The notes beneath the pieces are model-generated. The model ran no database searches and was not told the DNA's origin. It saw nothing but the letters and a program-made list of their open reading frames with translations. The position numbers and the translations under genes were made by a program. Shown here one piece after another: positions 8,401 to 16,928 of a stretch of DNA of 43,917 nt; within the stretch, counting starts at the first letter, position 1, and every line of letters starts with the position of its first letter. Origin of the DNA: Lysobacter antibioticus (GTDB lineage: Bacteria > Pseudomonadota > Gammaproteobacteria > Xanthomonadales > Xanthomonadaceae); NCBI RefSeq assembly GCF_001442535.1, contig NZ_CP013141.1, positions 5,015,056-5,058,972 on the forward strand, read 5' to 3'.

Positions 8401-11400
8401 ATAGAATTTGAAGCCGTTCTTGCCGCTCTGTCCCGTCGCGAACAATACCCGCTCTCCGCTTCCGGAGTTGGGCCAGGCCTGCAGATAGACACTGAAGTCC
8501 TGTTGGTCGGGCAAGACATTGAAATCGGTCGCCAGCTCGCCCTCTCCGGCCAAAGCCGCCAGCGACCGCAACTCCGCTTCGCTATCGACTTCATTGAGAA
8601 TGTAAGGGACCCACTTGTCGCGCGGTACGTTATGCTTCTTGAACAGCGCCTGCGCATCTGGAGCGAAGTCTTCCGGAACGAGGATCGGCTGAGCACTGCC
8701 TTCATCGTGCGACCCGGTCTGCGACGAAACGAAATGCACGCTGCCCGGATTGCGGTAATAGTCGCGCAGGTAGATCGTCTGGCCGTTCTTGACCAGCTTG
8801 AGGTCGTAGCCCTCCACCGTCAGCCGATAGTTTGCGGACGGCGGCCCACCGGCTATGTACAGATGCAAGGCTCCCGTCCTGGGCACCCGCAGTTGGTGCA
8901 CGCCGTCGCCCGCGACCAAAGCGGTACTTCCGGCCTCGTAGAGGAAATAGCCGGTGTCCGCGTCCACCAATGGCAGGGCGAACACGACTCCGTCGACCTT
9001 GAGCTGCAGATGCCTGGCGCGGGGGTCGATGACGTAGTTACGCAGGACCACCGTCTGTTCGTACGGAGTGTTGTCGTTGGGGTTGACGAAAGACATGACG
9101 ATTTCCATATCGTCTCCCGCGCGCCTCAGTGCACGCACCCTGGCCGAAGAGATGGCTCCGAGATCGAGAGTGTCCACCCTCATATCCGTGGCCATGTTGT
9201 CGACGACCCAGCGGCTGATATCAGGACGCCCGGCACTAATATGGTAGACATCGACGCCATCGAGGCCGGCGAGTTCTGTTTCGTTAGTTGCGATCATGTC
9301 GTTGCCATAAGCATCGCCGACATACTTGGTTGTATTCAACACAAGGCTACTTGTTTCGCCATTGCGTTTAACATTGATGAAAGGCTTAGAACCGTCGAAA
9401 TAACCGACAATTCGTATTTTTTCCGGAGAAGAGAATTCGCCCTGGTACAAGACTAGATCGTTGCCGATTCGCAGTTGCGTATAAGGCAGATCGCCGACGG
9501 CTTCGAGCCAGATTGAGTGCTCCTTCGCAGCGTCGTAAACATGCGCGTACGCCGGTTGGGCGGCCGCGGTCAGTTGGGCGTCCGTTCGCGCTTGCACCAA
9601 CGGATTGCTGATCGCCTTCAACTGGCCGATCGCATCGACGGTCGTCGGCGGTAACTCGACGCCTATGATGGACTGCTGGCCTGCGGTACGCGGAGGCACC
9701 AGCCAAACGCTGACGACGCCCGCTTTGACGGCCTCGGCATAGCCGGGTATCTGGAGCTCGAGTTTGGGCTTACCGGGAGCCGAAATGATGGTCAGCGTCC
9801 CTCTGCAGACGCTGTAGTACAGATCCTCGAGGTTGGCTTCCAGCACGAACTGCATCGATTGAGTCGTATGCGCCTCGGCGACGAAGCGGCCAGATCCCGC
9901 TTTCAACGAATAGGTACTGCTTGCCGCATCGTTCACCAACTTTCGCGGCTCCGTGTCGGTCGTCGTGGCGAACACGAAGCTCTTGGCTACCGCCGACAGC
10001 GACCGCCACTGGTCGTCGATCAGGCCGAGTGAGGTCGGCGCGAAGTCGTTGCCGTGGGGATCGCGCAAACGAATGCCTTTGCTGGCATCGAGCCCGCCAT
10101 CCATGCCGTACAGGCCGCTGACGGTAAGAGTGCGGGTTTGGACGCTGGACGGCAGGGCGATCGCGAGCTGGTTGAGGCTTCGAACTTCGGTCTCGTAGGA
10201 CAGCTGAAGGTCGTTGCCGACCCGGCGCATCCTGATGTCGCGATAATCCGCGGGCAGGTCGATCAACAGGGTCTGCGAGGCCTTGTCCTTCACGCCACGC
10301 AAGCTCACGGTCGCATCGACCTTGCCGTTCCACAGCACGATATCGTTGCTGGTGCTGGTGATCCGGTTGCCCTGGTTCAGCGCATAGGTGTTGTTGCCGT
10401 CGCCTCCGGCGATTGCCACATCGGTTCCGGAGATGTCGAAGAACTCGTCGCCGGCCGCGCCCTCGATAAGGGACTTTTCCCCAGCGTTACTGATGACATA
10501 GGCCTCGACGCCACGTACGTCGACAACGCGGTCGACCGGCTGGGTCACGTCGGAGACCTCGGCCGCAAGATTCCCGGACTCGGTCACCTGATCGAGCACG
10601 ACCGTCCGCCCCTTGTAAGCCAATCTGGTCGCCATGTCGAAGGTCTTCAAGTAAACACTAAGCCCACCCGCATCCAGCACCAGCGTGTCGTGTCCGCCCG
10701 AGCCATCGATCGTTCCGATGTTCGTCGCGGCATCGAGATTGAAGGCGTCGGCCTCGTTGCCGCCCTTGGCGCTCTTCAGCGTCGCGCCGCTCAGATTGAA
10801 CAGGTTGCGCTTGCTTTCGACCCCTACCGCTTCGTAATTCGCGCCGCCGTTGCCGAGATCCGCCCAGACGCCGCCGCCGTCGGCGACGCGGCTGGACACG
10901 ACCGAGCCGATGGCGCGGTATTCCGGGCGGTCCTGCAGCACATGAGTGAATTCGCCGTTCTGTGCCTTGATCGTGCCGTGCTTAACCTGGTGTTCGCGCT
11001 CGCGGTAATTCAGGGTCTTGTAGCCGTCCTTGGAGAACAGATCGGACAAGTAGCTCTTGAGCTGCTCCCACTCGCTATTGAGGCTTTGTTGCAAGCGGGT
11101 GGCGTCTTCCTGCGCTGCCTTTTCTTCGCGCGCGCGCTTGACGCCGTCGGTTTCCACACCGATCCAGGCGGCGAAGAAGGCTTCTACCTTGGCCGAGGTG
11201 TTGGCGAAGTACTCGTCGTACTCGGCCACCACCAGGGCGCCCTGGACGATGCCGTTGATGATGAATCCGGCGGCGGCGATGGCCACGCCGATCGGCCCCG
11301 CCGAAGCGGCGATGGTACCCAGCACCGAACCGGCCACGACGGTGCTGAGCGAAGCGGCGATCGACACTCCGGTCAGCGCCAGGCCGACCGCGGTGGTCAC

Positions 11401-14400
11401 CGTGGTCATGACCGTATTGGCCACCAAGGACTTGTATTCGAAGCTCTGGGTGTCGCCGCTATTGGCCCAGAACGACTTCCACTGCAGCCCGATCGCGGCG
11501 AACGTCGCTGGCGCCAGTGCGAGATCCAATATGCCGGCTTCGACCACCCTGGCGGCTTGGCCGAACCTGTCGACGGCGTTGAGCGCCTTGCCGAACTGGC
11601 CCAGGGCTTTCGCGATCCCGGTGCTCAGCGGCGACATCGCGACACCGCCGACCGTCATCGCCAGGCCGAGGGACTTGTCGCTGGCGCTCATCCGGTTCCA
11701 ATCGCCCACCAGCTGGCGCACCGAGTTCAAGGTCACGAACGCGTTCAGTGCATGGCCGGCTCGGCTAACTGCGATCTCCCCACCATGATTGGACAGGACG
11801 GTGCGTTCGCTATCTAGCTTGCTGAAGAACTCCTTCGAAGCCTGCGTGCCAGTCCCTTCCACCTGCCCCCGCAGCGTCCGATATGCCTCGCCCGACAGCT
11901 TCAGCATCGCCGCAGTGATGCGGATGCGATCCATTGCACTGGCCGAGTCGATGAACTGATTCATTCTGGCGACATCGATGTTGATACCACCGATTTCGCT
12001 TCGCGTGGCTAACTTGGAATGAATCAGGAATTGCCCGGCATCCTGTTCGGTCCATGCCGCTATCTTCATCGCGGCGCTGGCATCGCTGTCGTACCGGACC
12101 CTCCTTTCGGCCGCATCCATCGCCATCCTCTGCAGGATTTCGATCTGGGACAGACCGGGATTGGCGGTACTGATTTTCTTGAACTCTGCGACATCGAAGC
12201 CGGACGCCTCGCTGGCCTCGATATACAGCTTCTGCACCAGCTGCCGTTGCGCCGGATCCAAGCCCTGCGCCATGGACAACCAGTTCGCGCGCACCGATGC
12301 GCTGTCGCCGTACCAACCTTTTATCCTGTCGGCGACCGTAACCTCCAGGGCCGAGGGGACCGAGTTCTTGAGGGTTTCGAGCAGATCGCCGGCTCGCGCA
12401 TCGGTCAACGGCCCGTCGCGCAGCAGCATCGCGATATTGCCCCCGTTACCCGACAACTGGCGTTTCACGATACTCGCCAACGCCTCGAGCTCCGCCTGCG
12501 TCGGCACCTCGGCCATCGTGCTAACCAGCCGAACCGGGTCGAAAGCGATCTTTTTGCCGGAAACCTCCGCACCTAATGTTGTCGCAAGTTCCGGAGTAAG
12601 CGGACGTCCATCGAACGTCGCCCCCAGGTCGAACAACAAGGCCAGCGAAATATCCGCTCCATCGATCCTGACTGTACCCCTCGACGCCAGTTGCTGACGT
12701 GCGGCGGCGCGATACGCGGGGGCGTCCTCGGCGTTCACCAGTGCACGGTCGCCCAGACCGACAGTATTGGGCAAGCCAAGGTGTACCGTGCCGATGCGCT
12801 CGATGACATCAAGCAGCTTGGCGTACTCGACGGGACTTGCCAGCGCCGTCAACAATCCGGTTTCGTCGAGACCGGCCCCCATCGCGTTCGGGTAGAAGCG
12901 ACTCAGGGCCTCCCTCTCGGCGGCGTTGAGCTGTGACAGCGGCCTGTTTGAGGCGCGGATGTCTTCGACCAGCTCCTCGACGTTGATCCGGTCCGGCCCG
13001 ATCAGCACAATCCGCTTGGACTGTTCACGGGTCTGGACGACGCCGCCCTCCCAGCGCCATCGATAGACCACTTTATTGTCGTCTACGACCGACGCGATCT
13101 CTCCCGACGCAGAGGTCGGCCATTTGCGGCCTTCGCGATCGATCGCCAAGTCCGAGGTGTGGATCGACACCTCGATCAAGGGTGACTTGAGCGCGCTGGC
13201 GAAGCGGTGGCCGAAACCTTCCTGCTCGCCGTTTCGCTCCAGGGTGCACCCCACCAGGCTGATCCGCGCCGGCGTACCGATGGGCTTCTGGATGGTCTCG
13301 GTCAACTTGGCGTGGAAAGCCGTCAGGTGTTGAGCCAGATTCGCGGCCCCCATCCCGCCCAGCGTGCGTCGGCCGTTCGCATCGCTGCGGCCGTGGCCGA
13401 CTATCTGCCAACGCATCGGCGCATCGCCGCGGGCCAAAGCCGCCATATCGCCGTAGACCACCCGGTAATTGCCAAGCTCGTCCAGTTGCACAATGACGCT
13501 GGTGCCGGGATGCTTCGCCGCAAGGCGGGCGGCGGCCTCGGCCGCGGCCGGGTCGTTCTCGAGCTGAATAATGATCTGCCGGCCATAGCGGCTATCGCTG
13601 TCCGCATAGCTCGTGCCGACCTGCGCAGTAGCCCACTCCTCGACATCGACTCCGGTCACCAATCGCGGCGCGACGCCCAACTGCGGACTGTCGTCGATGA
13701 AGTCGTCGAACTCGCCTGGGATCTCCGGCATTTCCTCGTCCGGAAACTCGTTGTGGGCGTCGACCTCGAACTCGTGCGAACTGTTGACGCTACGACTGAC
13801 CAAGCGCAGGTTGCTCACGTCGTTATAGGCATCCAACATTTCGGCCACGCTCACCGCGCGGCCCGCCGCATCTTCCACTATCTTCTTCGACAGTACGTCG
13901 AATGGCACATGATGATCGATGTCGAGCGCGTCCCGAGTGACGAGTTGCCCGGAGGCTGCGCAGCGAAACAGCGGCACTTCTTGCGTCTGGCCCGCGGCAT
14001 TGGTTACCGTCACACTGCGCACATAGGACTTTTGCAGCTCGGCCTCGAACCATTTCCCGAGCACCTTGGTATCGAACCTCAATCCAACGCGGCCGTCCTC
14101 CGGCACCCAGTGCTTGTCCTGTGTGGCCGCTGTCCGGCCCGCCCAATCCAGGTCCGGGTCGAAATCCGGATGATTCTTTGTCGGATCGAATGCAAAGTGA
14201 TTGTCGACCCAGGTGCGCCACTCCCTCGAGTCGGCGCCGAAGATAGCCAGTATCCGATCGGCGCTGTCGCGGGCGCGATTGATGACCGACGGCAGCATCC
14301 GCAAATTATGCACGTCGTTGTAGGCCATATTCGCTTCGGCGTGATTCGCCACCCCGAGCTGGCCGAAATAGTCGCGCCACTGCACGATGTGGTCGATATC

Positions 14401-14703
14401 GAGTGCATCGCTCGTGTGCCAGGTATTGCTTTCGGCGTGGTGGTACAGCATCACGGTAGCGGCGTTCTGTCCCGACGCAGACGGAAAAGTGAACGACTGC
14501 GGCTGCATGTTCAGGCTCGCCCAATCGTTGCGCATGTATTCGTTAGTGGCATCGTAGAAGCTGAAGCTGGAGCGGGGTTCGGTCCCCAACCAGGGTCTGC
14601 CGGCTATTGTTGAGGAGTGGTTGGGCGGCACCACGCCCTCCCAGCTGACCAGCTCCACCGTATTGCCATTCTTCAGCCTCTCTTTGAAGATTTTGTATGC
14701 CAT
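5479..14703 (-). CDS. Giant toxin-like protein: tandem HNH nuclease, MARTX-type C80 protease, pore-like region, repeats
   Basis: The protein is 3074 residues. Residues 90-145 and 248-310 each contain DIDH followed by YNDVxNLR and a later Asn (DIDH at 102-105 and 261-264; NLR at 133-135 and 298-300). This matches HNH nucleases of the DUF1524/GmrSD-C kind and suggests a duplicated nuclease. Residues about 370-550 match the C80 autoprotease of MARTX toxins and TcdA/TcdB: WQIVGHGR (His437) and ISLVGCTLER (Cys486), 49 residues apart, then GFGHRF and SDLAIDREGRKW. Hydrophobic segments at about 1013-1040, 1062-1082 and 1092-1165 resemble a toxin translocation region. Degenerate RTX motifs lie near 1312-1345 and 1415-1445. 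Two copies of a 167-residue domain occupy about 2059-2225 and 2236-2402, and a beta-rich domain lies at about 2850-2985. It starts 74 bp after the transporter genes that probably export it. No immunity or acyltransferase gene is adjacent. Export to and action in eukaryotic cells is inference. Confidence 0.85.
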   Translation of the reverse strand: MAYKIFKERLKNGNTVELVSWEGVVPPNHSSTIAGRPWLGTEPRSSFSFYDATNEYMRNDWASLNMQPQSFTFPSASGQNAATVMLYHHAESNTWHTSDALDIDHIVQWRDYFGQLGVANHAEANMAYNDVHNLRMLPSVINRARDSADRILAIFGADSREWRTWVDNHFAFDPTKNHPDFDPDLDWAGRTAATQDKHWVPEDGRVGLRFDTKVLGKWFEAELQKSYVRSVTVTNAAGQTQEVPLFRCAASGQLVTRDALDIDHHVPFDVLSKKIVEDAAGRAVSVAEMLDAYNDVSNLRLVSRSVNSSHEFEVDAHNEFPDEEMPEIPGEFDDFIDDSPQLGVAPRLVTGVDVEEWATAQVGTSYADSDSRYGRQIIIQLENDPAAAEAAARLAAKHPGTSVIVQLDELGNYRVVYGDMAALARGDAPMRWQIVGHGRSDANGRRTLGGMGAANLAQHLTAFHAKLTETIQKPIGTPARISLVGCTLERNGEQEGFGHRFASALKSPLIEVSIHTSDLAIDREGRKWPTSASGEIASVVDDNKVVYRWRWEGGVVQTREQSKRIVLIGPDRINVEELVEDIRASNRPLSQLNAAEREALSRFYPNAMGAGLDETGLLTALASPVEYAKLLDVIERIGTVHLGLPNTVGLGDRALVNAEDAPAYRAAARQQLASRGTVRIDGADISLALLFDLGATFDGRPLTPELATTLGAEVSGKKIAFDPVRLVSTMAEVPTQAELEALASIVKRQLSGNGGNIAMLLRDGPLTDARAGDLLETLKNSVPSALEVTVADRIKGWYGDSASVRANWLSMAQGLDPAQRQLVQKLYIEASEASGFDVAEFKKISTANPGLSQIEILQRMAMDAAERRVRYDSDASAAMKIAAWTEQDAGQFLIHSKLATRSEIGGINIDVARMNQFIDSASAMDRIRITAAMLKLSGEAYRTLRGQVEGTGTQASKEFFSKLDSERTVLSNHGGEIAVSRAGHALNAFVTLNSVRQLVGDWNRMSASDKSLGLAMTVGGVAMSPLSTGIAKALGQFGKALNAVDRFGQAARVVEAGILDLALAPATFAAIGLQWKSFWANSGDTQSFEYKSLVANTVMTTVTTAVGLALTGVSIAASLSTVVAGSVLGTIAASAGPIGVAIAAAGFIINGIVQGALVVAEYDEYFANTSAKVEAFFAAWIGVETDGVKRAREEKAAQEDATRLQQSLNSEWEQLKSYLSDLFSKDGYKTLNYREREHQVKHGTIKAQNGEFTHVLQDRPEYRAIGSVVSSRVADGGGVWADLGNGGANYEAVGVESKRNLFNLSGATLKSAKGGNEADAFNLDAATNIGTIDGSGGHDTLVLDAGGLSVYLKTFDMATRLAYKGRTVVLDQVTESGNLAAEVSDVTQPVDRVVDVRGVEAYVISNAGEKSLIEGAAGDEFFDISGTDVAIAGGDGNNTYALNQGNRITSTSNDIVLWNGKVDATVSLRGVKDKASQTLLIDLPADYRDIRMRRVGNDLQLSYETEVRSLNQLAIALPSSVQTRTLTVSGLYGMDGGLDASKGIRLRDPHGNDFAPTSLGLIDDQWRSLSAVAKSFVFATTTDTEPRKLVNDAASSTYSLKAGSGRFVAEAHTTQSMQFVLEANLEDLYYSVCRGTLTIISAPGKPKLELQIPGYAEAVKAGVVSVWLVPPRTAGQQSIIGVELPPTTVDAIGQLKAISNPLVQARTDAQLTAAAQPAYAHVYDAAKEHSIWLEAVGDLPYTQLRIGNDLVLYQGEFSSPEKIRIVGYFDGSKPFINVKRNGETSSLVLNTTKYVGDAYGNDMIATNETELAGLDGVDVYHISAGRPDISRWVVDNMATDMRVDTLDLGAISSARVRALRRAGDDMEIVMSFVNPNDNTPYEQTVVLRNYVIDPRARHLQLKVDGVVFALPLVDADTGYFLYEAGSTALVAGDGVHQLRVPRTGALHLYIAGGPPSANYRLTVEGYDLKLVKNGQTIYLRDYYRNPGSVHFVSSQTGSHDEGSAQPILVPEDFAPDAQALFKKHNVPRDKWVPYILNEVDSEAELRSLAALAGEGELATDFNVLPDQQDFSVYLQAWPNSGSGERVLFATGQSGKNGFKFYLDGQNYLCYKAYVNMSGWEGVEVTLYSQSARIYEVGPIARARDTEFVLRFSGGNTLDVIASGPNGPMATNNIRLDPAGASPYYFSVTRGLNGALLNHANLVRKVMPGSASASEVSSILETDGRTWAIPNAQAATDLKELPDSQGFTVYLSGPSNPGDSERVLFATGGVGRNGFKFYLDKDGYLCYQAYVTENGINGVAKTLSSDSARIYQGRPVARANDTEFVLAFKDDKTLEVTARGPNGRITTRGIALNPFGAAAGVDFGETRTLSKLLLPDSNSIRKVMSGAASSDQIDGIFCSNGQAWSCDPSNTRLYYKVNGFSEAKANAAFLAGLTSLADIDAACLALRQSEGRLSEDFVIAYAKAKQSWLHVQGGLGYAEALEALGYRPESILDAYRYGLSVQDMQVYASWEKQRPDKVRVVDFALALYAESKPYLMVHAKPVEFLNLYDERLLASLMDALHLPDWDRARIFHGVAANATSAQLGSLAVLIGSSYASNEQKKRDLEGWLVQAMGGSLERQASFMPDSQQAERAAFLKSVLIYKGFLPRRAAVLSTMMALSEVLDYEIVESLLNAGVEDTGQLGKLARAGVDGGDLVEANSQRLQYETGNRGALIRISTSLPLLQRTPSASDTYLALEYLGIGPNGQVLKLGEDLQQANKEMEARGWTQLIHPGPVLSLGGSVPSTSNTQDGLVWMWQQGYLVHGLSHADSTETGFGRSTVRNLLDGSEYSGEAFSWRGANATEAATETRQEGGKSVEKSVVRIKDLSLAQTDSTSSEIVAIRFDMKHKIALSSLTLKTSYNPADTTQLDTTRNGAYIVEALGVDNAWVKVSKQDLQWTATPGEKVGDRALMTVALDTGGIPYQTYRIRGISGSYDRDRWIDEVEFTTAPIELLQAPSDLPEWAASIGDGPDSRSTEFETGPSRTAPASDWSADKLFDDIAAFDPEAGVDLGIPQREKSAVKPAMLAPPMADNFVLQ

Positions 14704-14777
14704 GACGAAGCCCCCTGTTGTCGATCGGTTCTAGTTGTCTCGCGCTCGCTGGCTGATCCACTGACAGCCGCTTCCGT

Positions 14778-16928
14778 TCAGCCCATTTGCAATCGCCACA
14801 ATCGGGCATAGGCCGTGTCGCGCGCGACCAGCTCGCGATGCGACCCGCTTTCGACGACCGCTCCGCGATCGACCACCAGGATGCGGTCGGCATAGCGCAG
14901 CGTATTTAGCCGGTGCGCGATGCTGATCACCGTGCGTCCTCTGGCGATGGCCTCCAGATTGGCCATGATCGCCGCCTCCGATTCGTAATCCAGCGCGCTG
15001 GTGGCTTCATCGAGCAACAACAGCCTGGGACGGGCAAGCAGCGCCCTGGCCAACGCGATGCGCTGGCGCTGCCCGCCCGACAAACCCGATCCCTTTTCGC
15101 CGACCTGGCTGTCGTACCCGCGAGGCAGGCATCGTATGAACGAATCGGCACCGGCTAGGGTAGCTGCCTCGACGATCTCGGCTTCGGACGCTTGCGGCCT
15201 GCATAAGCTGATGTTTTCGCTCACCGTTCCCGAGAACAGCACGCTTTCCTGCGGAACCACGCTGATCTGCCTACGCAGCGCAACCGGATCCGCGATCGCG
15301 ATGTCGATTCCGTCCACCAGTACCTGGCCGCGCTGGGGCAGGTAGAGACGTTGCAACAATCGGCTGATCGTGCTCTTGCCCGATCCGGAGGGCCCGGTGA
15401 TACCGACGAACTCGCCGGGGCGCACGTCCAGACAGAGATTGCGCAACACTTCTTGACCGTCTTCGCCATAGCGGAAGTGCACATTCCGAAAGCAGACGCC
15501 GCCCTGCAGGGCCGGGATCGAAGCCAACCCGCCGTTGCCGTGCTCGGTCGGCTCATCGAGCACGTCGCCTATGCGGCGCAAGGAGATGGTCGTGTGCTGC
15601 AAGTCTTGCCACGCCTGGGCCAGGCGCAGAATCGGCTGGGTCAAATGCCCCGCGAGCATATTGAACGCCACCAGCTCGCCCGGACTCAGCTTGCCTTCCA
15701 TCACCAGGCTAATGCCCCACCACAGCAGCAGCGCACTGGACAGCTTCCGCACCAGATCGACCGATTGACCGATCGATATGCCCAGCACGCTGGCCCGGAA
15801 CGAGGCGCGTACGAACCTGGCGAACCCGCTCTCCCATTGACGCAGGGAGCTCTCCTCCGTGGCCGTTGTCTTTATGACCTCGATGCCCATGACCGACGCG
15901 GTCAAGAACGCGGTGTTATCGGCGCTCAATTCGTATTCGCGCTCGGTGCGGTTGCGCAACACAGGGCCGAACACCATCCACAATGAAAAATAGACCAGCA
16001 AAGTTCCCAGGACGACCCACGTCAGCTCGACGCTGTAGGAAAGCATTACCGCGACGAACAGCCCCAGGAACAGCAGGTCCAGCACCACGGTCAGCGTCGA
16101 TCCGGTCAGAAACTGGCGGATGCTATCCAGCTCGCTCATGCGAGCGACGATTTCGCCGGTTTGCCGCTTGCGAAAGTAGCCGATGGGCAACGCCATCAGA
16201 TGCCGATAGACGCGGGCGGATAGCTCCGAGTTGATCTTCGCCGCGAGATTGGAGAACAACCAGGAACGCAGGAATCCATAGACGAAATCGAATACCGCCA
16301 ATGCGAGCAGCGCTATTCCCAGCACTTGCAAGCTTGAGGTGCTTCGATTCAGCAAGACCCGATCAATGACGTTCTCGAACACCGCAGGCGTCACCAACGC
16401 GATCAGTTGCAGCATCATCGACACCAACAGAATATTTCTGAACTGCCGGATGTGTTTGATCACCGACGGAATGAACCAGGCGAAGCCGAACGCCTGTCGT
16501 CCCGATGGTTCGCTCTTTTCGCCCAGAAGGATCGTGTGGCCTTGCCAGCGCTCGGCAAGGTCGTCGAAAGACGAGAGCTGGCGCTCCCCTGTCGTCGGAA
16601 CACGCACAAGCGCGCCAGCCTCGCTCACCGATTCCAGAACTCGCCATCCGTCGGCAGTCTTCAACAACGCCGGCAGCGGCAATGCCGCGATCCGCTCGAT
16701 GCCGCTGTCGATACTTCTCGCTCTCAATCCGATCGAACGCGCGCAACGGCAAATGTCGACTCCGCTGGCCGCCCCCTGCGCTCGGCCGAGTTGATGGCAG
16801 AGCTGCTCGGCCTCGACCATAATCTGGTAATGGCGGGCGGCGTAGGCCAGAGCCGCCAAGCCTTCATCGACGAAGGCACCGCCGACGCCTTCGATGGGGC
16901 GAGAGCTTTCGGTCGACTTGGACATCAT
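14778..16928 (-). CDS. Type I secretion ABC transporter with degenerate C39-like domain (second ATPase, RtxE/RtxB-like)
   Basis: This 716-residue protein is an exporter half-transporter of the HlyB/RtxB/RtxE class. An N-terminal domain of about 140 residues occupies the place of a C39 peptidase but lacks the catalytic Cys and His (the His position reads WRVL), so it should bind rather than cleave substrate. Six transmembrane segments follow (about 165-440), then the ATPase with Walker A GPSGSGKST at about 512-520, signature LSGGQRQR and Walker B LLLLDEATSALD. The ATG overlaps the HlyD stop in an ATGA, indicating translational coupling. The toxin gene begins 74 bp after its stop. With its partner at 18300-20435 it recalls the heterodimeric RtxB/RtxE ATPases of MARTX secretion; which of the two it corresponds to cannot be told by eye. 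Confidence 0.92.
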   Translation of the reverse strand: MMSKSTESSRPIEGVGGAFVDEGLAALAYAARHYQIMVEAEQLCHQLGRAQGAASGVDICRCARSIGLRARSIDSGIERIAALPLPALLKTADGWRVLESVSEAGALVRVPTTGERQLSSFDDLAERWQGHTILLGEKSEPSGRQAFGFAWFIPSVIKHIRQFRNILLVSMMLQLIALVTPAVFENVIDRVLLNRSTSSLQVLGIALLALAVFDFVYGFLRSWLFSNLAAKINSELSARVYRHLMALPIGYFRKRQTGEIVARMSELDSIRQFLTGSTLTVVLDLLFLGLFVAVMLSYSVELTWVVLGTLLVYFSLWMVFGPVLRNRTEREYELSADNTAFLTASVMGIEVIKTTATEESSLRQWESGFARFVRASFRASVLGISIGQSVDLVRKLSSALLLWWGISLVMEGKLSPGELVAFNMLAGHLTQPILRLAQAWQDLQHTTISLRRIGDVLDEPTEHGNGGLASIPALQGGVCFRNVHFRYGEDGQEVLRNLCLDVRPGEFVGITGPSGSGKSTISRLLQRLYLPQRGQVLVDGIDIAIADPVALRRQISVVPQESVLFSGTVSENISLCRPQASEAEIVEAATLAGADSFIRCLPRGYDSQVGEKGSGLSGGQRQRIALARALLARPRLLLLDEATSALDYESEAAIMANLEAIARGRTVISIAHRLNTLRYADRILVVDRGAVVESGSHRELVARDTAYARLWRLQMG

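Noticed and set aside
7201..11817. Long plus-strand frames opposite the toxin gene
   Set aside because: They are antisense to a coherent 3074-residue protein and lack any recognisable domain.
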